From: Treponema rectale
GTDB taxonomy: Bacteria; Spirochaetota; Spirochaetia; Treponematales; Treponemataceae
Assembly: GCF_014202035.1 (NCBI RefSeq)
Contig: NZ_JACHFR010000002.1
Coordinates: forward strand, 887,816 to 951,815
Reading direction: 5' to 3'
DNA: 64,000 bases
Below are positions 1-8,187 of this stretch, in pieces (within the stretch, counting starts at the first letter, position 1; the number at the start of each line of letters is the position of its first letter). Position numbers and translations under genes: made by a program. The notes beneath the pieces were generated by a model. That model did not search any database and was not told the origin of the DNA. It saw only the letters and a program-made list of their open reading frames with translations.

Positions 1-1214
1 CAACTTCAGAAGACAGTGCTGGTTGCGGTGCATTCCAGGTTTCTTCAATTTCCTATGCTGACGCAGACTATTACACTGACGGAGCACCTGATGCAGTTAC
101 AGATCTTGCTTCTGCTGATGTATCAACAACATCAGTTACTCTTACCTATACAGAACCAGGTAATGCAGATTTAAGTTTTGTACGCATCAGTTATACACCT
201 GAAAGCGGAACTGCAAGCACTGTAGATATTGCAGCCGGTTCAAACGGAACAACTCTTACAGGTCTTACAAAGGGAGTTACATATACAATTACAGCAACTG
301 CCTATGACGTTTACGGAAATGCATCCAGTGCAACAGATGAACTTACAGTTTCTACATTAAACCTCACAAATATTCCGACAAATGTAGCTGCAACAGCCCG
401 CTTTACAGGAGAAATCCTTGTAACTTGGGATAGAGCAGAAGATGATACTTCTTCATCCTGGCAGTACAAAGTTGTTTGTTCAGATGACGGCGTAGATGAG
501 CAAAGCTTTACAAGCCTTACATCTTATGCAGGAACTTATGCAAATGAAGCTGCCGGTGTAGCACAATTTACAGGACTTACAAGTGGTACTTCTTACACAT
601 TCACTGTTTACGCAAGTGAGGACGGAGAAAACTGGAATAATGATGGAACTGTAAGTGCTACGGCTGCCACAGTAACAAAGCAGATAATTTCAAGAAATGC
701 TGAGGTCAAGCTCTCTGACCAGAATAATAAGCAGCTGAATACTTCAGGTGCTGCAAACTTGCTTATGTGTCAGTGGTCTACCGGGGGCGGAACTGGTGTA
801 TGGAATATTTATCCTGCAATGGATGGAAGCATTACATCAGCACATACAGTTACATTGAGTGATGAAAGTGTAAAAGAAGGTGTTTATGATACTTTCTCTG
901 TTTATCATACAAATAAAGGTTATCTTACAATTAATGCAGAAAATCTGACTGAGACTGCATCAACTACTTTAGGTGCAAATATTTCATTCAGCACGTCTGC
1001 TTCAACAGATTCAACTGGTGAATCTACATTCTTCATGGGATATAGCTCTGTTGGTGATACTTATTATACTTTGAGACTGAATGTAAGTTCAGCAAATTTT
1101 GCTTTAGGCTGTACAGACGCAAATGATAATAATACTGAAATTCTTTATTATAATGATGCAACGTCTGCAACCTGTGAAAACCAGCAGTTTGCCTGGTACT
1201 TTGAAGACAACTGA
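1..1214 (+). CDS. Fibronectin type III repeat protein, 5'-truncated by the window edge
   Basis: The reading frame is open from base 3 to the stop at 1214, so the gene starts before the window; an internal ATG at 759 is not the true start. About 403 residues are visible. The first ~215 hold two fibronectin-type-III-like units: each has a Thr/Ser-rich strand pattern and a conserved 'GLT.G..YT.T' turn (LTGLTKGVTYTITATAYD in the first, FTGLTSGTSYTFTVYAS in the second). The last ~180 residues form a different Thr/Ser-rich beta domain I do not recognise, ending at WYFEDN. No membrane anchor is seen at the C terminus. Such proteins are usually secreted or surface-exposed, which is inference here because the signal peptide is outside the window. 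A small lipoprotein at 62460 carries a similar domain. A strong terminator follows directly. Confidence 0.7.
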   Translation, partial: TSEDSAGCGAFQVSSISYADADYYTDGAPDAVTDLASADVSTTSVTLTYTEPGNADLSFVRISYTPESGTASTVDIAAGSNGTTLTGLTKGVTYTITATAYDVYGNASSATDELTVSTLNLTNIPTNVAATARFTGEILVTWDRAEDDTSSSWQYKVVCSDDGVDEQSFTSLTSYAGTYANEAAGVAQFTGLTSGTSYTFTVYASEDGENWNNDGTVSATAATVTKQIISRNAEVKLSDQNNKQLNTSGAANLLMCQWSTGGGTGVWNIYPAMDGSITSAHTVTLSDESVKEGVYDTFSVYHTNKGYLTINAENLTETASTTLGANISFSTSASTDSTGESTFFMGYSSVGDTYYTLRLNVSSANFALGCTDANDNNTEILYYNDATSATCENQQFAWYFEDN

Positions 1215-1253
1215 TGTTTTGAGTTTTAATTCAAATTAACAGACTGATTTTCT

Positions 1254-1291
1254 CCCCGCATTCTATCCCCGGAGTGCGGGGATTTTTTTTT
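1254..1291 (+). terminator. Rho-independent terminator after the FN3 gene
   Basis: A perfect 7-bp stem, CCCCGCA at 1254-1260 and TGCGGGG at 1275-1281, is followed by A and a run of nine T. It ends the FN3 transcript 40 bases after its stop codon. Confidence 0.85.
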
Positions 1292-1335
1292 CTGTATTTG
1301 TGCAGATTTTTAAAATTCAGTGCAAATATATATGT

Positions 1336-2296
1336 ATGGAAAAAGAAAATGAAAACCGAACGGTTAAGGACAGTCTCTTCGTAGACTATTTTTCAAAGGA
1401 TGCAGTTGTTGGAAAGAAAAACTTCATTGAACTGTACAACTGCATTTCCGGAAATTCCCTTTCGCCTGAAGGTACGGTTCTTGAAGACGTAAAGATTGAG
1501 CAGGTAATCTACAAGTCTTTCTGCAACGACATATCCATGCTCGTCAACGGAAAACTTGTAGTCCTTCTGGAGCACCAGTCTTCAGTAAACGAGAACATGC
1601 CCCTGCGCTTTCTGATTGAGGGGGTAGTACAAACCCTCAAAACGGCGAAGTCAAGGCTTTAAGCGTTAGCGTGCCTTGACTCGACGTATTTACTGTTCCC
1701 GCATCTATGAAAGGATCGTGGATTCAAGGCTCAAGTTTTCAACGGAGCGAAAGATGATTCCTTCCCCGGAGTTCTACGTCATCTACAACGGAAGCAGGAA
1801 CTATCCTCCGCAGAAAATACTCAGGCTGTCGGATTCCTTCATTGATAAAAAGGCAGGAAGTGAAGTTCCCCTGGAGCTTAACGTAAAGGTGTTCAACATA
1901 AAGCATCCGGAATGTACGCTGGACTTTTCTTCTTGCCAGCCGCTGGATAATTATGTAAAATTTATCAGCCTTGTAGAAGAAGAAAAAAGCAGCGGAGCAT
2001 CCGACTTCATGACAAGGGCAGTACTTAAGGCGCAGAAGCAGAACCTTCTTCCCGATTACCTGCGCCGCAAGACTTCGGAGGTAATAAGCATGGTATTCAA
2101 CGAATATGACTACGAAACGGACATACAGGTAAAGACGGAAGAAGCTGAACGCCGGGGACATGCAGCCGGGCTTAAAGAAGGAACACGGAATGCCAGAATT
2201 GAAACGGCTGAAATACTTCTTAAAGAAGGTGTATCTGTGCAGACGATTATGAAAAGCACAGGACTTTCGGAAGAAGAGATCTTGAAAATTAAATAG
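1336..2296 (+). pseudogene. Rpn-family PD-(D/E)XK nuclease/transposase, split by a mini-element
   Basis: Two reading frames together make one Rpn/transposase-like nuclease (PD-(D/E)XK superfamily). The 5' half (from ATG 1336) has the family start 'KDSLFVDYFS' and the motif 'LLEHQSSVNENMPLRFLI'. The 3' half continues with 'YCSRIYERIVDSR', 'PEFYVIYNGSRNYPP' and a typical Glu-rich tail with a helical end ('TIMKSTGLSEEEILKIK'). The halves are separated by a 73-bp insert at 1618-1690 carrying a stop codon and shifting the frame by one. Removing bases 1618-1690 joins ATT directly to TAC and restores a continuous family-like protein, so the break is a single recent insertion and the rest is undamaged. 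The downstream frame has its own ATG at 1742 but would lack the catalytic half. Rpn proteins are DNA nucleases linked to recombination or defence and are common as multicopy families in spirochetes. Confidence 0.85.
1615..1690 (+). mobile_element. Mini-element copy A (73 bp insert, in the rpn gene)
   Basis: The element begins GAGGGGGTAGTAC, forms a 7-bp hairpin (TTGAGGG/CCCTCAA), continues AAAACG, and ends CGACGT. It is flanked by ATT at 1615-1617 and 1688-1690, which looks like a 3-bp target duplication. Copies B (22147-22185) and C (49547-49586) share both ends. This copy alone carries an internal 36-bp cargo with a perfect 9-bp inverted repeat, AGTCAAGGC and GCCTTGACT. It encodes nothing, so it must be moved by an enzyme supplied in trans if it moves at all. 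Confidence 0.8.
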
Positions 2297-2348
2297 AGAC
2301 TGTTTTATCAGGCTTGCCTTGATTGCCGGTATTCTGTAAATTGAAGGC

Positions 2349-3170
2349 ATGGAAAAACTTTCACCTAAACTCATAGCGCTTGATCTTGATGATACGCTTC
2401 TTAACAAAGAAACTCAGATTCCGGAAGAAAATGTTAAAGCCCTTCAGAAATGTGCAGAAAAGGGAATATATGTGGTTTTATGTTCCGGAAGGGCAGAAGA
2501 AGGAATACTTCCTTTTGTACGTAAGCTTGATATAGCCGGAAAACAGGCTGGAAGATTTCTTATTGCAATTAACGGCTGTTCTGTTTTTGATCTTCATTTG
2601 AGGCAGCAGATTTTTAAGCGTACGGTGGATGCTGATGTTCTTCTCAGGGCTGATGAGCTTGCCGGTGAAGACGGGCTTGATACTGAAGTATATTCTCCAG
2701 ATACGATTTTTTACGGAAAAGAAACAAAGTGGACCCGCCTTGATGTAGATTTGTGTCACGTGAAGGGGAAAGTTGTTGAAGATTACAGAAATTTCCTGAC
2801 TAAGGGATTTCCTAAAATGCTGATTCCAGGTGAGCCGGAGAAAGTTGCAGTTCTTCAGGAAAAACTGAAAAAGGAATTCGGAAGCAGGGCTGTAGTATTT
2901 ACAAGTAAGCCGTTCTTCCTTGAACTTTTACCTCCTGACTGCGGAAAGGGTGAAGCCATAGAATTCTTATGCAGCCATCTTGGTTTTTCTATAGAAGAAA
3001 CCATGTGTTTTGGTGACAGTATGAACGATGAAAGCATGATAAGAAAATGCGGAATGGGTGTTGCCATGTGTAACGGCCTTGATTATATAAAGCAGATTGC
3101 TGATTATGTGACTGAATTTGACAACAATTCAGGCGGTGTAGGTAAATTTCTTGAAAAATATGTTCTGTAG
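2349..3170 (+). CDS. HAD-superfamily (Cof-type, class IIB) phosphatase
   Basis: A 273-residue cytoplasmic hydrolase. HAD motif I is 'LDLDDTLL' near residue 11, with the nucleophile Asp12 and acid/base Asp14. Motif II Ser is in 'VLCSGRAEEG', and the C-terminal motifs are 'GKGEAIEFL' (motif III Lys) and 'GDSMNDESMI' (motif IV). The large cap between motifs II and III is the C2/IIB type of the Cof/YidA group, which dephosphorylates sugar phosphates or related small molecules; the exact substrate cannot be read from sequence. Length is normal for the family. It lies 52 bases after the broken rpn gene and is followed by the Rrf2 regulator, with no obvious link to either. Confidence 0.85.
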   Translation: MEKLSPKLIALDLDDTLLNKETQIPEENVKALQKCAEKGIYVVLCSGRAEEGILPFVRKLDIAGKQAGRFLIAINGCSVFDLHLRQQIFKRTVDADVLLRADELAGEDGLDTEVYSPDTIFYGKETKWTRLDVDLCHVKGKVVEDYRNFLTKGFPKMLIPGEPEKVAVLQEKLKKEFGSRAVVFTSKPFFLELLPPDCGKGEAIEFLCSHLGFSIEETMCFGDSMNDESMIRKCGMGVAMCNGLDYIKQIADYVTEFDNNSGGVGKFLEKYVL

Positions 3171-3182
3171 AAAAATAATCCT

Positions 3183-3221
3183 ATTACTCCTATTGAAAAA
3201 CTAGGTAATTATTTGTATTAT
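3183..3221 (+). promoter_or_regulatory. Promoter and possible autoregulatory operator of the rrf2 gene
   Basis: The -35 box TTGAAA (3193-3198) is 17 bases from the -10 box TATTAT (3216-3221). An imperfect inverted repeat, ATTACTCCTA (3183-3192) and TAGGTAAT (3202-3209), straddles the -35 box. Rrf2 proteins often repress their own promoter through such repeats; this site is inferred by position. Confidence 0.5.
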
Positions 3222-3252
3222 ATCTTCAGCATTTCATTGTGAGGTTTATAAT

Positions 3253-3684
3253 ATGAAAATTTCTACTCGCGGTAAGTACGCCCTCCGCTTTATGTTTTAC
3301 ATGGCTGAACATGGCAAAGACGGATTCATTGCCTTGAAGGATGTATCTGACTATGAAAACATTTCTCTTAAATATCTTGAACAGATTGCGGCTCTTTTAA
3401 GCAAAGCCGGACTTTTGGTAAGTGTTCGCGGCCCTCAGGGAGGCTATAAACTTGCAAAGTCTCCTGACCGTTATACGGCACTGGACATTATTCGTGTTAC
3501 GGAAGGTGACCTTTCTCCTGTGGCAGAAACAGCCGGAGACGGAGAAAAGGAAAGTGACCGAATTATAAATGAAGTTCTGTGGAAAGGACTTAAAACTGCC
3601 GTAGATGATTTTCTCGGCAGCGTTACACTGGAAGATCTTGTAAACAAAAGCAAGACAATGGAAGACTTTGTTTACATGATTTAA
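3253..3684 (+). CDS. Rrf2-family transcriptional regulator
   Basis: A 143-residue protein with the Rrf2 winged-helix start 'MKISTRGKYALRFMFYMAEH', the recognition-helix region 'ISLKYLEQIAALLSKAGLL' and the family wing 'SVRGPQGGYKLAKSP'. It contains no cysteine, so it lacks the three-Cys Fe-S ligand set of IscR and NsrR and is closer in type to CymR-like members that respond to a partner protein or metabolite. Iron-sulphur sensing is therefore unlikely, although no ligand is evident. The ribosome site is GAGG eight bases before ATG 3253. It is a single-gene unit with its own promoter and a hairpin terminator. The target genes are not identifiable from the window. Confidence 0.85.
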   Translation: MKISTRGKYALRFMFYMAEHGKDGFIALKDVSDYENISLKYLEQIAALLSKAGLLVSVRGPQGGYKLAKSPDRYTALDIIRVTEGDLSPVAETAGDGEKESDRIINEVLWKGLKTAVDDFLGSVTLEDLVNKSKTMEDFVYMI

Positions 3685-3691
3685 TGTATTG

Positions 3692-4183
3692 TTAAAACCG
3701 TACTATTGACTTGTCATTCAGTACGGTTTCATTTTTGCTGAAAAAAACATAATGCTGGTGTTTCTTTAACAGCAGTTCCATAAAATCAGAAGCATTACAT
3801 TCATCTGGAATTGAAAACCCGATGACGCTTGTACAGTCCTTTATTCTGCGGGCACAGTGATTCATACTGTCAGCAAAAGCCTGCTTTTTAATTTCGTCGG
3901 TGCAGTCAGAATCTGCAGCCGGAACAATGAATGCGAACTTTGAAGTTTCTTCCAGTTCCTTGAGTCTGTCCCTGAAAAGGGCAAGAAATTCTTCGTTATA
4001 GCTTTCTTCGTCAAAACCTGAATAGGACCATTTTACTGTAATTGCAGTTACTTTATCTTCTCCGGATTTTTTTTCGCAGAAATCCTTTGCATCTATTACA
4101 GGGCAGTTTGAAAGATTAATTTCAGTGCCGTTAAGGTCAAAAAGAGTGTTGTCTCTGGAATCAAAAAGTTTTTCTAATTTCAT
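3692..4183 (-). CDS. Hypothetical protein, 163 aa, likely leaderless
   Basis: I do not recognise this protein. It begins MKLEKLFDSRDNTLFDLNG and is acidic and soluble, with no signal peptide or membrane segment. Five cysteines are scattered without a metal-binding pattern. The centre (EEFLALFRDRLKELEE) is helical. A longer frame extends upstream but would run through the promoter, so I place the start at 4183: the -10 box TATAAT ends six bases before this ATG and there is no ribosome site. It runs convergent with rrf2, whose terminator hairpin overlaps its last codons, and divergent from moxR. Confidence 0.6.
   Translation of the reverse strand: MKLEKLFDSRDNTLFDLNGTEINLSNCPVIDAKDFCEKKSGEDKVTAITVKWSYSGFDEESYNEEFLALFRDRLKELEETSKFAFIVPAADSDCTDEIKKQAFADSMNHCARRIKDCTSVIGFSIPDECNASDFMELLLKKHQHYVFFSKNETVLNDKSIVRF
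3695..3736. terminator. Hairpin between convergent rrf2 and hypothetical gene
   Basis: A perfect 10-bp stem, AAACCGTACT (3695-3704) and AGTACGGTTT (3720-3729), is followed by CATTTTTG on the + strand. It lies inside the last codons of the leftward gene, so one hairpin probably serves both directions. Confidence 0.65.
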
Positions 4184-4189
4184 GGGGAT

Positions 4190-4239
4190 ATTATAGACTT
4201 CCGTGGTTAATTGAACAAGGTGCCGGGATTTTATACAAT
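4190..4239. promoter_or_regulatory. Divergent promoters with overlapping -35 boxes
   Basis: Leftward promoter: -35 TTGTTC (complement of 4213-4218), 17-base spacer, -10 TATAAT (complement of 4190-4195). Rightward promoter for moxR: -35 TTGAAC (4211-4216), 17-base spacer, -10 TACAAT (4234-4239). The two -35 boxes share bases 4213-4216, so RNA polymerase can occupy only one promoter at a time. Confidence 0.6.
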
Positions 4240-4276
4240 ATGAAAATGTTCTCAATGCAAAAAAAAGGAAATGACT

Positions 4277-5263
4277 ATGGAAATTACAAAGACAGAACTT
4301 ACGGAATGTTCCGAATATATCAGCCGCTGCAGGACTGAACTTGCAAAACGGGTTGTCGGACAGAAAGAAGTTGTTGACGGAATTATTACCGGACTCATTG
4401 CAGGCGGACACGTACTTCTTGAAGGTGTTCCGGGACTTGCAAAGACACTTGCCGTTAAAACTTTTGCAGAAATTTCAGGCCTTGATTTTAAGCGCATTCA
4501 GTTTACGCCGGATCTTCTTCCTGCTGATGTTACCGGTACTATGATATATGAGCAGGCAACAGGAAATTTTTCAATTCATAAGGGACCTGTGTTCTCAAAT
4601 CTTATTCTCGCAGATGAAATAAACCGTGCACCTGCCAAAGTTCAGTCGGCTCTTCTTGAAGCTATGGCTGAACACCAGGTTACTATCGGAGAATCAACCT
4701 ATCATCTTCCGGAACCGTTTTTTGTTCTTGCTACACAGAATCCTATTGAACAGGATGGAACATACAGTCTTCCTGAAGCAGAGCTTGACCGTTTTCTTTT
4801 AAAAGTTCATGCAACTTATCCTACATCGGAAGAGGAAATTGCCGTGCTTAAAATGAACGGTAATGCGGAAGCTGTTCCTGTGGTAAGGGTATTCTCTGCG
4901 GAAGCTCTTGAAAAATGCCGTCACTGTGTTGAAGCAATTACTGCAGACGATAAAATACTTGCCTATATAATTTCAATTGTTAATGCAACCAGAGTTAATT
5001 CAAAGAATCATGGAAAGCCTCAGAATGACTTCCAGCATTATATAAGTTTCGGTGCATCTCCACGTGCAGGAATTGCAATGCTTAAATGTGCAAAGGTAAT
5101 GGCCTTGTTTGCAGGAAGAAGTTTTGTTCTTCCGGAAGATGTTCAGACAGTTGCAAGACAGGTTCTCCGTCATCGTATTGTACTTAATTATGAAGCCTCA
5201 GCAGATGGAATTACGGCAGACGAACTTATTGGTAAGATTATTTCGTTCATGCCTCTTCCGTAA
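4277..5263 (+). CDS. moxR: MoxR-family AAA+ ATPase
   Basis: A 328-residue AAA+ chaperone-like ATPase. Walker A is 'GVPGLAKT' (residues 50-57), Walker B 'LADEINRA' (111-118), and sensor 1 lies in 'FFVLATQNPIEQDGTYSLPEAELDRF', a MoxR signature. The C-terminal lid domain 'RHRIVLNYEAS' is complete. MoxR ATPases work with von Willebrand factor A (vWA) proteins to assemble or protect envelope or metal-containing proteins. ATG 4277 is preferred over the in-frame ATG 4271 because AGGA sits seven bases before it and almost touches 4271. It is the first gene of a Bat-type operon, with the DUF58 gene eight bases downstream. Confidence 0.92.
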   Translation: MEITKTELTECSEYISRCRTELAKRVVGQKEVVDGIITGLIAGGHVLLEGVPGLAKTLAVKTFAEISGLDFKRIQFTPDLLPADVTGTMIYEQATGNFSIHKGPVFSNLILADEINRAPAKVQSALLEAMAEHQVTIGESTYHLPEPFFVLATQNPIEQDGTYSLPEAELDRFLLKVHATYPTSEEEIAVLKMNGNAEAVPVVRVFSAEALEKCRHCVEAITADDKILAYIISIVNATRVNSKNHGKPQNDFQHYISFGASPRAGIAMLKCAKVMALFAGRSFVLPEDVQTVARQVLRHRIVLNYEASADGITADELIGKIISFMPLP

Positions 5264-5271
5264 GGAAAAAA

Positions 5272-6147
5272 ATGAACAGGCAAAAGTTATCTAAAAAGGC
5301 ATACTTATTACATCTCAGCAGTACTTCCCTGGCAGATGGAATCCGTCAGGGAAAATTCCGTTCTCTTTTTCATGGGCAGGGAATTGAGTTCAGGGGGGTA
5401 AGGGATTATCTGCCTGGTGATGATATCAGAACTATTGACTGGAACGTTACTGCAAGAATGGCAAAGCCTTATGTAAAGGTTTTCGAAGAGGAACGGGATC
5501 TGGATGTCTTTATTATAGTAGATAAATCTCTTTCTATGGAAACCGGTTCCCGGGCCCGCTCCAGACTGGAAATTGCTTCTGAGTGTGCATCTTTAATAGC
5601 CCTTGCTTCCTTTCAGAACTCCAGCCCGGTGGGTGCCGTAACCTTTGATGGAAAAATAGAGTTTTCCTGTGCTCCGAAGTCTGGAAAGGATCATCTCATG
5701 CTATTGCTTTCTGAGTTTGAAAAAACAATTTCAAAAAAGCAGCCGGGATCATCTCTTGAAACCGCTTTGTCCGGTGCAATTAAACTTTTAAGAAAAAGAA
5801 CTCTTGTTGTTGTTGTTTCTGATTTCAGGGCTTCAGGATGGACAGATGCATTTGCCAGATTGTGTACGAAAAACGACGTGGTAGCCATAAGAATTACAGA
5901 TCCTACTGATGAAGAACTGCCTTCCGTAGGTTCCATTCTTTTTACTGATCCGGAAACGGATTATTCCGAGGTACTGCCTTCGTCTTCCAGAGAGTTTGCC
6001 AAAGCCTGGAAGTCAGATAACATACGTCGCATGGATGCTTGGAAGAAGGATTGTATCCGTCATGGCGGTTATCCTTTATGTATAAGTACGGCTGATGATC
6101 CTGCCAGATCTCTGGTGCGGTTTTTTACGGCAAGAGAAAAACGTTAG
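5272..6147 (+). CDS. DUF58 protein of the Bat operon (vWA-like)
   Basis: A 291-residue cytoplasmic protein with the DUF58 signature 'GIEFRGVRDYLPGDDIRTIDWNVTAR' and a vWA-like fold after it: 'IIVDKSLSM' supplies a DxSxS metal site and 'VVVVSDFRASG' the later strand. DUF58 proteins always accompany MoxR and are thought to be its direct partner, linking the ATPase to the membrane vWA proteins BatA and BatB. It begins eight bases after moxR with AAGGAAAA before the ATG, and the next gene follows in 14 bases, so the genes are co-transcribed. Nothing essential appears missing. Confidence 0.9.
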   Translation: MNRQKLSKKAYLLHLSSTSLADGIRQGKFRSLFHGQGIEFRGVRDYLPGDDIRTIDWNVTARMAKPYVKVFEEERDLDVFIIVDKSLSMETGSRARSRLEIASECASLIALASFQNSSPVGAVTFDGKIEFSCAPKSGKDHLMLLLSEFEKTISKKQPGSSLETALSGAIKLLRKRTLVVVVSDFRASGWTDAFARLCTKNDVVAIRITDPTDEELPSVGSILFTDPETDYSEVLPSSSREFAKAWKSDNIRRMDAWKKDCIRHGGYPLCISTADDPARSLVRFFTAREKR

Positions 6148-6161
6148 GTGCAGGAGATGAT

Positions 6162-7199
6162 ATGTTAAAAAAAATATCTGCGTTTTTAACCCTTGTCTTA
6201 TTCTGTTTTATTGCAGCTTCTGCTCAGACCCAGGTGCTCACGCCTAAGAATATTTATGTAGGCGATGAAACACAGCTTCAGCTTTCTTTTGATTCTCCGG
6301 TAGATCTGTTTGCACTTCCCGGTGTACATGTTGAAACTTCCGGATACGTAATGCTTGATACTGATATGGAAGAATTTGATTCCGTTAAAAAGGACTGTAC
6401 TATTTTAAATGCAGTGCTGTCCAGAAACGGAATTACATATACTGTATTGATTCAGTTTATTCCCTGGAAAACCGGCCGCATAAGATTTCCGAAAATTGAT
6501 CTTGTGGATTTATGTCGCGGACGTGAATACCTTGCGCTGCATCCGGAAGTAAAAAGTTTTGATGATTTTATATTGAACTTTGACTCTATAAAAGTTAATT
6601 CCCTTGCTTCAGAGATGAATGCCACTTCACTCAGGGAACCTTTTGCTCCTATGTCACTTCCAGGAACTAATTATGTAGTCTGGGCTATTGTCATCGGAAT
6701 ACTGCTTGTGATGGCTCTTACAGCCCTGCTTCTTGTAAAGCTTCCTAAAATACTCAGGCGCATGCATCTTATTCATAAGAACCTGAGTTTTGCAAAAAAT
6801 ACTTTTCTTACGAGAATACGCTTTCTCATCCTGCTTCACAAAAAACTTTCTGACGCTGAGTTTGCAGCTTTGTGGCAGAAAATAATGAGGCATTATTTTA
6901 CAAAAAGATTCAGAATAAGTTTTGTGTCTGTTACATCAAGTAATATTGCTCAGACGGTTCTCGGATGTGTTTCATCTGCTGAAGAAAAAAAAGTAAGGGC
7001 ATCGTCTCAGGTTGCAAAGATTTTTTTACGCACGGATTACATAAGGTTTGCTTCCGGTTCTATTGATTCAAGACTGTTTCCTGCAGAAGAACATGAAGCC
7101 TGCTTTCTTCCGGGAGAGACAAAGCAGATTGTAAAGGAGTCTGTAAAACTTATGAAGATTTTTGAAGAAAGGAGTGATTACGGAAATGATACAGTTTGA
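6162..7199 (+). CDS. Bat-operon membrane protein (BatD-like N-terminal domain)
   Basis: A 345-residue secreted, single-span protein. A signal peptide (MLKKISAFLTLVLFCFIAASAQ) leads into a beta-rich domain beginning 'TPKNIYVGDETQLQLSFDS', which resembles the Ig-like modules of BatD oxygen-tolerance proteins. A transmembrane segment spans roughly residues 172-195 (VVWAIVIGILLVMALTALLLV). The ~150-residue cytoplasmic tail is basic and helical. In other spirochetes this slot, between DUF58 and BatA, holds a poorly characterised BatD/DUF4381-like partner. The assignment is based on position and topology more than on a diagnostic motif. Its end overlaps the start of batA by 14 bases. Confidence 0.6.
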   Translation: MLKKISAFLTLVLFCFIAASAQTQVLTPKNIYVGDETQLQLSFDSPVDLFALPGVHVETSGYVMLDTDMEEFDSVKKDCTILNAVLSRNGITYTVLIQFIPWKTGRIRFPKIDLVDLCRGREYLALHPEVKSFDDFILNFDSIKVNSLASEMNATSLREPFAPMSLPGTNYVVWAIVIGILLVMALTALLLVKLPKILRRMHLIHKNLSFAKNTFLTRIRFLILLHKKLSDAEFAALWQKIMRHYFTKRFRISFVSVTSSNIAQTVLGCVSSAEEKKVRASSQVAKIFLRTDYIRFASGSIDSRLFPAEEHEACFLPGETKQIVKESVKLMKIFEERSDYGNDTV

Positions 7200-8187
7200 A
7201 AATCCATTTGCTTTCCTTCTTCTTTTTTTAATTCCTGTACTCTATTTTTTAAGGTACATAAAATTTCTTTCCCGCATTTCTTTTTCTCTTGTCCTCAGTG
7301 ACTGGGAAGGAGAAAGTTTTAAATGGAAGAAAAAATCAAGAATTGTAATTTCCATTATTGTCAAGTTATGTTTGCTTGCAACCTATGTTTGTGTAATCAT
7401 TGCACTGGCAAGTCCTGTAATAAGGCATCATAAAAAAATCTTTTCTTCCCGCGGTGCAGACATTCTGTTTGTTCTTGATGTAAGTCCTTCCATGGCTTCC
7501 ATAGATATTGCCGGAATGAACCGTCTGGAAGCAGCAAAAACTGCAATTAAGAAAATAGCAGCCTCGGATGAAGGAGACTGTTTTGGTCTTGTGGAAGTTG
7601 CAAAAGAAGCTGCTATGGTTGTTCCACTTACTATGGACAGGGATGTTTTTTTTAATAAGCTTTCTACGGTTGCCGTTGGAGAACTTGGTGACGGTACTGC
7701 TTTAGGACTTGGACTTTCTGCGGCAATATATCATCTTGAACATTCTTCTTCAAAAAGCAAATGTATTGTTCTTATAACGGACGGAGAAAATAACGCAGGT
7801 TCAGTTCATCCTAATACTGCAGCGCGTCTTGCAATGCAGAAAGATATCGCACTGTTTGTTTTGGGAGTAGGAACAAAAGGAACTGTTCCCCTTGAGTATA
7901 CTGATCCTCAGACAGGTAAATTTTATTCAGGTTTCTTTGAGTCCAATTATGACAGTTCTTCCCTCATGAATATTGCGCAGGAATCTGACGGCAAGTTTTA
8001 TGAGGTAGAAACCATTCAGGCTCTGATTCAGGCATTTTCTTCCATCAGTAAAAGGGAGAATGTTGCCCAGACATATAATATAAAAAATGAAGATAAAACT
8101 GTTTATTATTATTTCATAATGCTTGCCTTCATTCTTGTCAGTATTGCATGGTTCCTGAAAAGACTCGTGCTTCAGGAGGTTTTATGA
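7186..8187 (+). CDS. batA: BatA, membrane-anchored vWA protein
   Basis: A 333-residue protein with two N-terminal membrane segments ('FAFLLLFLIPVLYFL' and 'CLLATYVCVIIALASPVI'), a periplasm-facing vWA domain and a C-terminal span ('YYYFIMLAFILVSIAWFL'). The metal-ion-dependent adhesion site is complete: 'FVLDVSPSMAS' gives DxSxS, 'GDGTALG' the Thr and 'LITDGENNAG' the Asp. ATG 7186 (MIQFENPFAFLL) is chosen over upstream in-frame ATG 7162 because it matches the usual BatA start and GGAG lies 11 bases before it. It overlaps the previous gene by 14 bases and batB by ATGA. BatA and BatB are thought to form an envelope complex that MoxR remodels under stress. Confidence 0.9.
   Translation: MIQFENPFAFLLLFLIPVLYFLRYIKFLSRISFSLVLSDWEGESFKWKKKSRIVISIIVKLCLLATYVCVIIALASPVIRHHKKIFSSRGADILFVLDVSPSMASIDIAGMNRLEAAKTAIKKIAASDEGDCFGLVEVAKEAAMVVPLTMDRDVFFNKLSTVAVGELGDGTALGLGLSAAIYHLEHSSSKSKCIVLITDGENNAGSVHPNTAARLAMQKDIALFVLGVGTKGTVPLEYTDPQTGKFYSGFFESNYDSSSLMNIAQESDGKFYEVETIQALIQAFSSISKRENVAQTYNIKNEDKTVYYYFIMLAFILVSIAWFLKRLVLQEVL

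Noticed and set aside
1676-2296. Stand-alone gene for the second half of the Rpn protein
   Set aside because: It lacks the N-terminal nuclease half, and its first residues come from the inserted mini-element. Removing the insert restores one continuous gene.
3692-4411. Longer 239-residue form of the hypothetical leftward gene
   Set aside because: The extension would run through both divergent promoters and into moxR, and is Phe/Cys-rich like a non-coding frame.
7162-7185. Earlier in-frame ATG for batA
   Set aside because: The added residues are unlike BatA starts and lie in the preceding gene; GGAG fits ATG 7186 better.
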